This document shows positions 15,537-22,536 of a stretch of 38,140 nt of DNA, piece after piece. Both the position numbers and the translations under genes were made by a program. The stretch comes from a virus, in the IMG/VR virus record IMGVR_UViG_3300025435_000046, positions 1 through 38,140 of that record; one strand, given 5' to 3'. The notes under the pieces were generated by a model, which was not told the DNA's origin, ran no database searches, and saw nothing but the letters and a program-made list of their open reading frames with translations. Positions within the stretch are counted from its first letter, which is position 1. Every line of letters starts with the position of its first letter.

Positions 15537-15635
15537 ACGCTTGGCGGCGTTTGGGTAGATCGAGGCCGGGATTCTGACAGTACCCACTGTTCCGCCAACG
15601 CCGAAAGGTGAGAATCCCGACCTCGATTTTTTTTT
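15537..15635 (+). ncRNA. Pseudoknot-forming small RNA or attenuator ending in a terminator
   Basis: A 17-bp stem with one mismatch joins 15559-15575 (ATCGAGG then CCGGGATTCT) to 15611-15627 and is followed by nine T residues (15627-15635), a typical terminator. Upstream TTGGCGG (15541-15547) can pair with CCGCCAA (15592-15598), and TGGGTA (15552-15557) with TACCCA (15581-15586). The loop of that hairpin contains the 5' arm of the terminator, so the two folds interlock as a pseudoknot. ACAGT/ACTGT (15577-15590) competes. The ParB gene's SD follows the T run directly, so this could be a terminated small RNA or a read-through switch. Confidence 0.6.
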
Positions 15636-15645
15636 GGAGAAAACA

Positions 15646-16473
15646 ATGACGACAAGAGAAGTGAGACTGGAAGAATTAGGCATCGACGGCGACACTCAGT
15701 TCCGCGAAGAGCAACTGAATATGGCGCAGGTCAAGAACCTAATGAGTTTGATGGAAGACGACATTGAACTTGACCCGATTGAGGCGCGTTTTGATGGGAC
15801 GACATACTGGGTGTCAAACGGGTTCCACCGCATTGAGGCGGCGACAAGGCTTCAACTTGAAACCATCAAGGTGAACTACAAACCCGGCACGCTTGAAGAC
15901 GCCCAAGTCGATGCCATGGCGGCCAACAAAAGCAACGGCCTGCCCCGATCCAACGAGACGCGCCGCAACCAAATCATGGCCGCCTTCAAGCACGAAGAAA
16001 CCAAAGAATGGAGCAATTCACGCATTGCCAAGCACATTGGCGTGGCCGTGAGCACCGTGTCGGCCATGCGCGACCCCAAAGTGCGTGAGAAACAACGCAT
16101 TAATATGGAGAAAAGCATTGTCAAGAAAGCAAAACAAATTTCTGACAATCGTAGTATTACTACGGCTGCACCCACTGATGTTGTTCCTGAGCAACAACTC
16201 AAAGAACCCAATCCTTCGCTGATGCACTACGAGCCTAGCGCTGAAGAATTGGAGGCCAATGATCGAGCCATGCAGGCCGATATTGAGGCTATGCAAAAGC
16301 TGCTGGACTCTAACGATCCCCTGAAGGAAGCGCACGCCGAAATCAAGCGCTTGAACCTTGCCTATGCCCAGCTTGATCTGCGCTTCAAAGGCCTGATGAA
16401 CGAGAAGGATCATGCCGTCACCTTGCTGAAAAAAGCGCAAAAAGAACTTGACAAATTGAAAGCCAAAAAATGA
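15646..16473 (+). CDS. ParB-like protein with helix-turn-helix and coiled-coil tail
   Basis: 275 residues from ATG 15646 (GGAG 6 bases upstream). The N-terminal ParB/sulfiredoxin-like domain has DGTTYWVSNGFHRIEAATRL (50-69), in which NGFHR is the family's GxHR-type motif. A helix-turn-helix follows (WSNSRIAKHIGVAVSTVSAM, 122-141), and the last 60 residues are a coiled coil. Phage ParB-like proteins may bind DNA, act as nucleases or regulate transcription; which applies here is not visible. Its stop overlaps the helicase start. Confidence 0.8.
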   Translation: MTTREVRLEELGIDGDTQFREEQLNMAQVKNLMSLMEDDIELDPIEARFDGTTYWVSNGFHRIEAATRLQLETIKVNYKPGTLEDAQVDAMAANKSNGLPRSNETRRNQIMAAFKHEETKEWSNSRIAKHIGVAVSTVSAMRDPKVREKQRINMEKSIVKKAKQISDNRSITTAAPTDVVPEQQLKEPNPSLMHYEPSAEELEANDRAMQADIEAMQKLLDSNDPLKEAHAEIKRLNLAYAQLDLRFKGLMNEKDHAVTLLKKAQKELDKLKAKK

Positions 16474-17996
16474 ACCAACTAGTCCTAGCACCAAGTGAGT
16501 GTGATGATGGAACGACATTCCCCGAGCCTCGCGCCTTCCAGTTGGATGCGCACAATGCTCTACGCCAAGGGTTTCGTGAGGGTCACAAGCGTCAAATGAT
16601 CATGGCTCCCACGGGGGCTGGCAAGACCTACCTCGGGCTGCGCATCTGCAACGAGGCGATGCAAAAGGGCAAGCGTGCGGTGTTCTTGTGCGACCGCACC
16701 ACCTTGATCAACCAAACCTCTGACGTGGCCGACAAATACGGTCTGCGCCAGCACGGCATCATTCAAGCCCAACATTGGCGGCACGACGACAACGCGCTGC
16801 TGCAAATTGCCTCAACGCAAACCATTGCGCGCCGCGACTTCTGGCCGAAGCTGGACGTGCTCGTGGTGGACGAGGCGCACACCCAGTACAAGACGTGGGT
16901 GGACTATGCCATGCAAACCAATGCCGCTGTGATTGGGCTGTCGGCCACGCCATTCAGCGCTGGGCTGGGCAAGATATTCACCAACCTCATCAATGCCACC
17001 ACGATGGACGAATTGACACGGGCGGGGGTGTTAGTACCCATGCGCGTCTTTAGCTGCACCAAGCCCGATATGCGCGGCGCGGCGACCGCTGGTGGTGAGT
17101 GGACGGACACGGCGGCCGCCGAGCGCGGCATGGCGATTGTGGGCGACGTGGTGGCGGAGTGGCAGAAGTTTGCCGAAGGCCGCAAGACCATTGTTTTTGG
17201 CGCAACGATCAAGCACTGCGAAGAGTTGTGCTCACAGTTTGTCAACTCTGGCGTGATGGCCGCAGTGTTCACTTCGGAAACCACAGCGGTGGAGCGCGAA
17301 TTGCTGCTCAAAGAGTATCGCAAGGAAGATGGCCTGCTGCGGGTGTTGATCAGCGTTGAGGCTCTTGCCAAGGGCTTTGACGTGCCAGACGTTGGTTGCG
17401 TGTGCGATGCGCGGCCACTGCGCAAGTCGTTGAGCACCGCCATCCAAATGTGGGGGCGTGGCCTGCGCTCCAGCCCCGGCAAGACCGACTGTTACTTATT
17501 GGACTTCTCGGGCAACATCATTCGTTTTGCCGAAGACTTCACCGATGTTTATTTCAACGGCTTAGAGAAGTTGGACGATGGCGAGAAGCTGGACAAGAAG
17601 ATTCGCAAAGACGAAGATCACGAAGCCAAGGGATGCCCACGGTGCGGCTACACGCCCTATTCCAAGCGCTGCATGGCGTGTGGGTATGAGCACGTATCCA
17701 AAGACGTCAGCAGCGCCAAGGGCGGCGATATGGAGGAGATTTTTATTGGCAGCGGCAAGACCAAAAAGAAGTTGGCGAACAACGCCGAACACCTTTGGCA
17801 TCAATGCGTCTCATACGCCCGTCACCACAGCAAGCCTGAGAACCAGCAAGGCCGTGCTTATCACCTCTACAAGAAGATCACAGGGCAAGACCCGACATGG
17901 CGCTTCACCACCGCGCCCACGGTTGAGATTACTCGCAATGTTTACAACAAGATCACGCAAATGAATATGGCATGGAAAAAAGGAGCAGGCAAATGA
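16470..17996 (+). CDS. Superfamily 2 DEAH-box helicase with zinc ribbon
   Basis: 508 residues. Motifs in order: Walker A APTGAGKT (46-53), DEAH (134-137), SAT in GLSATPF (156-162), a second RecA-like domain with ISVEALAKGFDVPDV (294-308) and motif VI QMWGRGLRSS (326-335). A four-Cys zinc ribbon (CPRCG at 389, CMACG at 401) follows. The arrangement matches phage RAD25/UvsW-type DNA helicases. It would remodel DNA during replication or recombination together with the primase two genes on. ATGA overlaps link it to both neighbours. Confidence 0.9.
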   Translation: MNQLVLAPSECDDGTTFPEPRAFQLDAHNALRQGFREGHKRQMIMAPTGAGKTYLGLRICNEAMQKGKRAVFLCDRTTLINQTSDVADKYGLRQHGIIQAQHWRHDDNALLQIASTQTIARRDFWPKLDVLVVDEAHTQYKTWVDYAMQTNAAVIGLSATPFSAGLGKIFTNLINATTMDELTRAGVLVPMRVFSCTKPDMRGAATAGGEWTDTAAAERGMAIVGDVVAEWQKFAEGRKTIVFGATIKHCEELCSQFVNSGVMAAVFTSETTAVERELLLKEYRKEDGLLRVLISVEALAKGFDVPDVGCVCDARPLRKSLSTAIQMWGRGLRSSPGKTDCYLLDFSGNIIRFAEDFTDVYFNGLEKLDDGEKLDKKIRKDEDHEAKGCPRCGYTPYSKRCMACGYEHVSKDVSSAKGGDMEEIFIGSGKTKKKLANNAEHLWHQCVSYARHHSKPENQQGRAYHLYKKITGQDPTWRFTTAPTVEITRNVYNKITQMNMAWKKGAGK

Positions 17997-18256
17997 CACA
18001 AGATGAAATCAAAGAAATGATTGCCAAAATTTATGGCGTTGTATGGACTAAAAACGCACAACTAAGAGCTTTTGCCAAACTGGTAGCAGCAAAAGAGCGT
18101 GAGGCGTGTGCAAAGCTGTGTGAAGAAAATGCAAAAAAATCTTTAAGCGCACAAAAAGTGACTGATGGTAATGATTTGTCTGATGTTTTTTTAAGGCATC
18201 ACGCATCTGCACATTTTCAAAATGCACAAGACATCCGAGCAAGGGGACAAGCATGA
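17993..18256 (+). CDS. Small early protein of the MTQDEI family (paralogue of 21918-22145)
   Basis: 87 residues from ATG 17993, overlapping the helicase stop; the frame extends further upstream but only this ATG has an SD (AGGAG). It begins MTQDEIKEMI, contains AAKEREACAKLCEE and ends IRARGQA, a pattern common in small phage proteins. The gene at 21918 shares the start, the KEREACAK core and the end. Function unknown. The gene ends in a conserved junction sequence that also starts the next gene. Confidence 0.7.
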   Translation: MTQDEIKEMIAKIYGVVWTKNAQLRAFAKLVAAKEREACAKLCEENAKKSLSAQKVTDGNDLSDVFLRHHASAHFQNAQDIRARGQA

Positions 18257-18540
18257 CCCCAAGATCATTTGACATTGATACATGCAAAGAAATCATTGGT
18301 GATGCAGGAACAAGGGTCATAGAAGCCAATGCACGAGAAGATGCTGAATCATGTAAATTTAATTTGATCAATATTCCCAACCAAGTTTCATATTGGGAAA
18401 AAATCCGACTTCAAATGCAACGGGTCATTTATGCCACAGCGCACTTGAAAAGACTTGAGCGCATCAAGCGCATGAAACAAAGAGAGTTGGAAGTTTGGGC
18501 GCAAAAACAATGCAAGCAAGGGGACAAGCATGAACTATGA
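18253..18540 (+). CDS. Small early protein, function unknown
   Basis: 95 residues, basic and helical (LKRLERIKRMKQRELEVWAQ), starting in an ATGA overlap and ending in a second copy of the junction sequence AGCAAGGGGACAAGCATGA. No domain is recognised. Confidence 0.65.
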   Translation: MTPRSFDIDTCKEIIGDAGTRVIEANAREDAESCKFNLINIPNQVSYWEKIRLQMQRVIYATAHLKRLERIKRMKQRELEVWAQKQCKQGDKHEL

Positions 18541-18727
18541 AGCATGGATTGCCGAGAAGGTGAATAGCGGCAAAGAGGCGACCATCAGTTTGTGTTTGCT
18601 TGAAAAATTAATGTACGAGCCTGCGATCAAGCACTGGATTGAGAGCACAGCCAAGAAGTTTGGCTGCAAAGCCACTATTCATTGGAAAGACGATGTAGTG
18701 ACCTTTTACCCAGTGAGTGCAATATGA
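18530..18727 (+). CDS. Small early protein, function unknown
   Basis: 65 residues (start MNYEAWIAEKVNSGKEATIS), mixed alpha-beta. SD AAGGGG is part of the duplicated junction. It overlaps the previous gene by 11 bases and the primase by ATGA. No family is recognised. Confidence 0.65.
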   Translation: MNYEAWIAEKVNSGKEATISLCLLEKLMYEPAIKHWIESTAKKFGCKATIHWKDDVVTFYPVSAI

Positions 18728-19641
18728 GTTTCATTGCTTTTGCACGCGCTCATGGCATCGACATTGATCCGTCGAAACTTTATTCGTCGGACAAGATTCG
18801 TCGCACTGGCACGGTGGACAAGCCCCGCTCAACCAATGGCGCATTTTTTTGGGACGGCCAGCGTGGCTGGGTGATGGATTGGAGCGGCGAGGCTAGGGTG
18901 ATGTGGTACGAAGACCCCAATGCCAAGCCTTGGACAGATCAGGAAAAGCGCGAGTGGGCGCTCAAACGCCAGACAGCCAACGCCGACAAAGATCGGTCGT
19001 ATGAGTTGGCCGCCGAACGCGCCATGATCACTTTGCGAAATGCCAAGCCCAGCACACACCCCTACCTTCAGATCAAGGGCTTCCCTGACGAGAAGATGTT
19101 GGTTTTAGACAACAAGCTGTTGATTCCCATGCGCAACGTGGTGAACAACAAGATTCAAGGCTACCAGTCAATCTACTGGGACGCCCCGAACATGAAGTAC
19201 GAAAAGAAGATGCTGCCCGGCATGAGAGCCAAGAACGCTGTGTTCTACATGGGCAACAAAGACGCTTTAGAGACTTGGTTGGTCGAAGGGTATGCCACAG
19301 GCCTATCCGTGCGCGATGCGCTGCGCAGCATGGGTTCTAAGGCTTCTGTGGTGGTGTGCTTCTCAGCATCAAACATGGTGCAGGTGGCGGATCAGATCAA
19401 AGGCCAGCGCTACGTCTTTGCGGACAACGACCCAAGTAAAAGTCATCCCGATACTGGCGCAGAGGTTGGTAAGACGGGCGAGAAGGCGGCAATTCAGACT
19501 GGCCTGCCTTGGACGATGGCCGACACCGAGGGCTGGGACGCCAACGACCTGCACAAAAAGCTAGGTTTGTGGCTGGTTGCAAAAAAAATCATGGATTTAC
19601 GCAAAAAGGTGTTGACAGGGGGCGTTGCGACCGCTCTATAA
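18724..19641 (+). CDS. Toprim-domain DNA primase-like protein
   Basis: 305 residues from ATG 18724 (ATGA overlap). An N-terminal region with GAFFWDGQRGWVMDWSGEA (39-57) resembles the start of phage and TraC-type primases, but there is no Cys zinc ribbon. The Toprim core shows the catalytic Glu in TWLVEGYATGLSVRDAL (Glu188) and the Asp pair in YVFADNDPS (Asp234, Asp236). A C-terminal WDANDLH follows, as in related proteins. It would make RNA primers or act with the helicase encoded upstream. Its stop codon lies inside a consensus -10 box. Confidence 0.82.
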   Translation: MSFIAFARAHGIDIDPSKLYSSDKIRRTGTVDKPRSTNGAFFWDGQRGWVMDWSGEARVMWYEDPNAKPWTDQEKREWALKRQTANADKDRSYELAAERAMITLRNAKPSTHPYLQIKGFPDEKMLVLDNKLLIPMRNVVNNKIQGYQSIYWDAPNMKYEKKMLPGMRAKNAVFYMGNKDALETWLVEGYATGLSVRDALRSMGSKASVVVCFSASNMVQVADQIKGQRYVFADNDPSKSHPDTGAEVGKTGEKAAIQTGLPWTMADTEGWDANDLHKKLGLWLVAKKIMDLRKKVLTGGVATAL

Positions 19642-19642
19642 T
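19612..19642 (+). promoter_or_regulatory. Consensus sigma70-type promoter at the end of the primase gene
   Basis: Perfect TTGACA (19612-19617) and perfect TATAAT (19637-19642) are separated by 19 bases, slightly longer than optimal. The -10 overlaps the primase stop. The predicted start is at about 19649, immediately before a non-coding folded region. Confidence 0.6.
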
Positions 19643-19648
19643 TCAAAC

Positions 19649-19776
19649 CGTTGTCGTCGAAAGCAACAAAAAAATTAGGCCGCTTACACATGCGATTCCG
19701 CCTTACCAAATAACCTCTGTGGGAGGGATATTTGTTAAGGTTTCGACCGGAATTGCAGTTGTAAGCGGCTTTTTTA
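19649..19776 (+). ncRNA. Small RNA: long nested hairpin with terminator tail
   Basis: Four nested stems form one rod: GCCGCTTACA with TGTAAGCGGC (19679-19688 / 19760-19769), TGCGATTCCG with CGGAATTGCA (19691-19700 / 19748-19757), CCTTACCAAAT with ATTTGTTAAGG (19701-19711 / 19730-19740), and CCTC with GAGG. A 7-base bulge TTTCGAC lies between the middle stems. Six T residues follow at once. A7 before the stem means it may also stop leftward transcripts. With its own promoter it looks like an independent phage small RNA; terminator of the primase operon is the minimal reading. Confidence 0.6.
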
Positions 19777-19860
19777 TTGCCCTCGACGCCAGCCGTACTC
19801 CGCACGATAGCAAGCACCCCAGTCGTGGTGGCGCGGAAGGAAAGCGTACACGGTATGCAA

Positions 19861-20022
19861 CCGTGTGATTGATGATGGTGAATGCGCAGGCTGATGCGCA
19901 ATTTGCTTTGGTAAGGGTGAGGTTGTTTTCGGTCCACCACCGTTTAGGGTAGCGTCGGGAAACTGGACGTACCGAAACCTCAAGCTGGAGATCAGTACCA
20001 GCCACCATCATCAATCGCATGG
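19861..20022 (+). ncRNA. Multi-branched RNA domain closed by a 20-bp stem
   Basis: CCGTGTGATTGATGATGGTG (19861-19880) pairs along its full length with CACCATCATCAATCGCATGG (20003-20022), two of the 20 pairs being G-T. Inside are a TGCGCA/TGCGCA hairpin (19883-19900), a long arm GAGGTT/AACCTC continued by CGGT/ACCG and CCA/TGG, and GCTGG/CCAGC (19984-20002). No SD-preceded ORF is present. It may be a structural RNA, part of a larger RNA spanning 19777-20180, or a replication origin. Class unknown. Confidence 0.5.
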
Positions 20023-20120
20023 GCTAGGGGGCAGTTCCCGAACAATCCGTGCGGCTGGTCGAATCATCACGCCGGGGGGTCAACGCAAGTTGCCATGATG
20101 ATGCTCACTGAGCGGTGAAG

Positions 20121-20177
20121 CACCCAACCTCCTCCCTTACCCCCATCCTCGTGGGGTAGGGGGGGTCTTTGGGTGAA
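20121..20177. other. GC-rich hairpin at the end of the non-coding region
   Basis: CACCCAA (20121-20127) pairs with TTGGGTG (20169-20175), and the inner TACCCC pairs with GGGGTA around CATCCTCGT, giving a very stable stem. Only TCTTT occurs on its 3' side, so termination is possible but not clear. A GNRA-type CAAC-GCAA-GTTG hairpin lies at 20081-20092. The rest of 20023-20253 shows only an A7T5 stretch at 20225-20236. Confidence 0.4.
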
Positions 20178-20253
20178 ATCAAGGGAGAGGGGGGAAAACC
20201 TCATCCAGCGCCAAAAACCCCTGCAAAAAAATTTTTGCGCAAACTCCATTTCC

Positions 20254-20305
20254 TTAAATTTCATGTTATAGTTTCTCCACCACAACGATGTGGGGTAAAC
20301 AGGAG
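20254..20305 (+). promoter_or_regulatory. Promoter and 5'-terminal hairpin (shared cassette, copy 2)
   Basis: TTAAATTTCATG (20254-20265), T, then TATAGT (20267-20272) give an extended -10. The predicted start is A20279, and the hairpin CCACA-ACGA-TGTGG (20280-20293) begins at +2. AACAGGAGA supplies the SD for the first gene. The layout is base-for-base equivalent to the cassettes at 14.9 kb (minus) and 25.2 kb. Confidence 0.65.
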
Positions 20306-20312
20306 AATGAAA

Positions 20313-20600
20313 ATGCAACACACACCCGGACCTTGGTCGCTTTCAAATGTTGGATGGTTGAAGGCAGGCTACATTTCAGTTGACGCTCCCAGCCACGGCG
20401 GCTTGGCTCAAGTTGTTTGGAAAATGGAAGACGACGAGCGAAGCCCCGAGTGCGAAGCCAATGCGCACCTGATCGCCGCCGCGCCCGATCTGTTGGCGGC
20501 ATTGAAGACCGCTCGACGTTTTGTTGCGTCCTCGCATGAACCCTCAAGCGTGGAACTTAATGAAATTGATGCGGCCATCGCCAAGGCACAGGGAGAATAA
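20313..20600 (+). CDS. HTPGPW-type small phage protein
   Basis: 95 residues from ATG 20313; AGGAG is 7 bases upstream, while the in-frame ATG at 20307 is only 1 base away. It starts MQHTPGPWSLSN and contains ANAHLIAAAPDLLAALKTAR, the two hallmarks of a very widespread phage and prophage family of unknown function. It heads the first rightward operon of small early genes. Confidence 0.8.
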   Translation: MQHTPGPWSLSNVGWLKAGYISVDAPSHGGLAQVVWKMEDDERSPECEANAHLIAAAPDLLAALKTARRFVASSHEPSSVELNEIDAAIAKAQGE

Positions 20601-20602
20601 AA

Positions 20603-20848
20603 ATGACACGATTTGCATCTACTCAAGCAGTTCGTGAATTTGCACTGCGTGCGGCACGCGATGACATCCGCCGCCACATTGCGGACGGCAACGACCTCAA
20701 CCCATTCTCTACCGATGGCGCACGCCATTGTTGGAAACTTGGCTTTGACAACTCACCCACCAACGGCTACGACACCGACCCAGCGTGGGACAGCATCTAT
20801 CAACGTGGCCGCGCTTGCGCAGAATTATTGAAGGGGAGCACATCATGA
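20603..20848 (+). CDS. Small early phage protein, function unknown
   Basis: 81 residues with SD GGGAGA. It contains ADGNDLNPFSTDGARHCWKL and DPAWDSIYQRGRACAEL, a layout resembling small phage proteins with a 'NPF...W' core. Overlaps the next start by ATGA. Confidence 0.65.
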   Translation: MTRFASTQAVREFALRAARDDIRRHIADGNDLNPFSTDGARHCWKLGFDNSPTNGYDTDPAWDSIYQRGRACAELLKGSTS

Positions 20849-21051
20849 ATAAAGAAACAGGTGGACCAGCGTTTCCATTTATTGACAGCGCATCGCCGCT
20901 TGAACATCCGGGCATGACCTTGCGTGATTACTTTGCTGCTCAAGCAGTGGAAGGAATTTGCACAAATTCTGCACTTGGTAATTGGAGTGCAAAAATAATA
21001 GCGAGAGAAGCGTATGAAATAGCAGACGCAATGATGGAGGCACGCAAATGA
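20845..21051 (+). CDS. Small phage protein of the GPAFPF/GMTLRDYFAAQA family
   Basis: 68 residues from ATG 20845 (GGGGAG upstream, ATGA overlap). It contains GGPAFPF, GMTLRDYFAAQAVEG and AYEIADAMMEAR, a common phage and prophage family of unknown role. The longer frame from 20785 lacks an SD. Confidence 0.78.
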   Translation: MNKETGGPAFPFIDSASPLEHPGMTLRDYFAAQAVEGICTNSALGNWSAKIIAREAYEIADAMMEARK

Positions 21052-21269
21052 AAAAAATAATTGCATTGATGTTGGTGGTGTTGCTCACTGGCTGCACATC
21101 AAACACAGAGTTTGGGCCATGCGTTGGAATTGGAGAAGACAAGAACCCTAACTTAGTCTACAAAGTCAGCGCATGGAATGTGGTTCTTGGAATTTTATTT
21201 TTTGAATTGGTTTTGCCGCCCGTATTTGTTGCGGTAGATGAGTTCTATTGCCCAGTGAGTGTTAAATGA
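21048..21269 (+). CDS. Small phage lipoprotein
   Basis: 73 residues. A signal peptide (MKKIIALMLVVLLTGC) ends in the lipobox L-T-G-C with Cys16 as lipid site. A second hydrophobic stretch (VVLGILFFELVLPPVFVAV) lies near 44-62. Expressed early and away from the lysis genes, so a role at the host envelope such as exclusion of other phages is possible but unproven. Confidence 0.75.
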   Translation: MKKIIALMLVVLLTGCTSNTEFGPCVGIGEDKNPNLVYKVSAWNVVLGILFFELVLPPVFVAVDEFYCPVSVK

Positions 21270-21733
21270 AATACCACCACACCTACAGCTTGATGGACGT
21301 CATGATGGCTGACCCCATCAAGCCCATGCCCGATCACAAGCGTGAGCACCAGATCAACAAGATGAAGGATGGCTTGCTGGCTCTGGAGCGTGCGGCCAAC
21401 CCAAGCATTGACGATTGGGAAATTGTTACCGATGCCCTAAACATGATGGAGACATTGATTGAGATGGGCTGGGCGCAAGACCCTGATGGATTGATTGAAG
21501 ACGCTGTGAAGGCGCTGGCGATTGCAGGGCAGCGATCAATCACAAAGAACGTGCCAATCCGCTTGGACGGCGTGGGCATCAAAGCAGTCCGTGGGCTTTT
21601 GGAAGACTACGAGACAGCCCTTAAAGAAATGCCCGAGCGCACCATGATGCACTGCCACCGCAAGACTGAAAAGCGTGTGCAAGACATCTTGGCGGGTCGT
21701 TGCGAAACACATGATGTACAGGTGATCAAATGA
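21266..21733 (+). CDS. Conserved-type phage protein, function unknown
   Basis: 155 residues, all helical. It contains PSIDDWEIVTDALNMMETLI, then IRLDGVGIKAVRGLLEDYET and a basic end with KTEKRVQDILAGR. This resembles a family frequent in betaproteobacterial phages and prophages, without known activity. ATGA overlaps on both sides. Confidence 0.7.
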   Translation: MKYHHTYSLMDVMMADPIKPMPDHKREHQINKMKDGLLALERAANPSIDDWEIVTDALNMMETLIEMGWAQDPDGLIEDAVKALAIAGQRSITKNVPIRLDGVGIKAVRGLLEDYETALKEMPERTMMHCHRKTEKRVQDILAGRCETHDVQVIK

Positions 21734-21921
21734 CAGACGAAGAATGTGAAGCACGTGGCCGCGCATATGCGTTGGCATTGGGCAAGTCGTTCAAAGAAAT
21801 TTTTGACGAAGTGTTTGCAAAGAATGAAAACTTTCAAAAAGAAGAGCCTGTTGTTCAAGAGATGATTAAAGCCATTGTTTTGAACAATGTAGCCCGTCAC
21901 TATGGAAGGTTTGAAAAATGA
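21730..21921 (+). CDS. Small early protein, function unknown
   Basis: 63 residues, acidic start (MTDEECEARGRAYALALGKS) and helical body. Linked by ATGA overlaps to both neighbours. No family is recognised. Confidence 0.65.
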   Translation: MTDEECEARGRAYALALGKSFKEIFDEVFAKNENFQKEEPVVQEMIKAIVLNNVARHYGRFEK

Positions 21922-22145
21922 CACAAGATGAAATCATTGAGATGGCTAGGCAGGCTGGACTTCATGTGGCAACGGATGTGAACTGGATGCCAGTTATTGG
22001 GCTTGACTATGCTAAAAAGCTAATTGAATTGGCAGCAAACAAAGAACGCGAGGCGTGTGCAAAGATAGCTGACGAATGGGCGGTAGGTTGGCCTCATCCT
22101 TCAAAAGTTATTGCAGAAGAAATTCGAGCAAGGGGGCAAAAATGA
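21918..22145 (+). CDS. Small early protein of the MTQDEI family (paralogue of 17993-18256)
   Basis: 75 residues starting MTQDEIIEMARQAGLHV, with ANKEREACAKIADEWA and the end EEIRARGQK. Start, core and end match the 17993 gene, and the 3' junction sequence is also related, so the two are likely products of gene duplication or cassette exchange. Function unknown. Confidence 0.72.
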   Translation: MTQDEIIEMARQAGLHVATDVNWMPVIGLDYAKKLIELAANKEREACAKIADEWAVGWPHPSKVIAEEIRARGQK

Positions 22146-22273
22146 AATTTACACCACACCCATTCAAGAGTGACATCGTTGAATTTACTTGGTTTGACTT
22201 GTTGCGTTTAGCATTTGGCAAAGAATTGCGTGACAGCGCATTAATTGCACGTCGAGCAAGGCAACAAGCATGA
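22142..22273 (+). CDS. 43-residue early protein
   Basis: Starts at ATG 22142 with AAGGGGG upstream and an ATGA overlap, and reads MKFTPHPFKSDIVEFTWFDL then LRLAFGKELRDSALIARRAR. It ends in the junction sequence shared with other early genes. The longer upstream frame is a shadow of the previous gene. A short peptide of this type often accompanies phage early operons; function unknown. Confidence 0.6.
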   Translation: MKFTPHPFKSDIVEFTWFDLLRLAFGKELRDSALIARRARQQA

Positions 22274-22536
22274 CCGAACAAGAAGACCAAATAGTCATGC
22301 GTCGCATGGCAAGGTTTATGGCTGATGGTCTGACCCACGCTCAAGCAGAAGATTTGGCAGGCCGCATGTTTGACCGTGACCGTGACCCAATGGACGACCG
22401 CCGTGTGTGCTTTGAGTGCACGGGTTACAAAGACAAGCTGTGCCACCGCATCTTGGACAAATTCAAAAGACCAACACCGCAACTGCGATTTGTTTTGCAA
22501 CGCTGCGACCACTTTGACCTGAAAGGCAAAAAATGA
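22270..22536 (+). CDS. Small Cys-rich (zinc-binding-like) phage protein
   Basis: 88 residues. A helical N-terminus (ARFMADGLTHAQAEDLAGRM) is followed by Cys residues in RVCFECTGYKDKLC and a final LQRCDHFDL, a four-Cys pattern seen in small phage proteins beside replication genes. A DNA-binding role is possible. Coupled to the RuvC-like gene by ATGA. Confidence 0.7.
   Translation: MTEQEDQIVMRRMARFMADGLTHAQAEDLAGRMFDRDRDPMDDRRVCFECTGYKDKLCHRILDKFKRPTPQLRFVLQRCDHFDLKGKK

Noticed and set aside
19875-19952. 25-codon ORF (MVNAQADAQFALV...) in the non-coding region
   Set aside because: No SD, and the bases are used in an internally paired RNA structure.
20274-20305. TCTCC pairing with the SD GGAGA as a translation switch, also at 25235-25265
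   Set aside because: With the -10 at 20267-20272 the TCTCC lies upstream of the predicted start, so it would not be in the mRNA.
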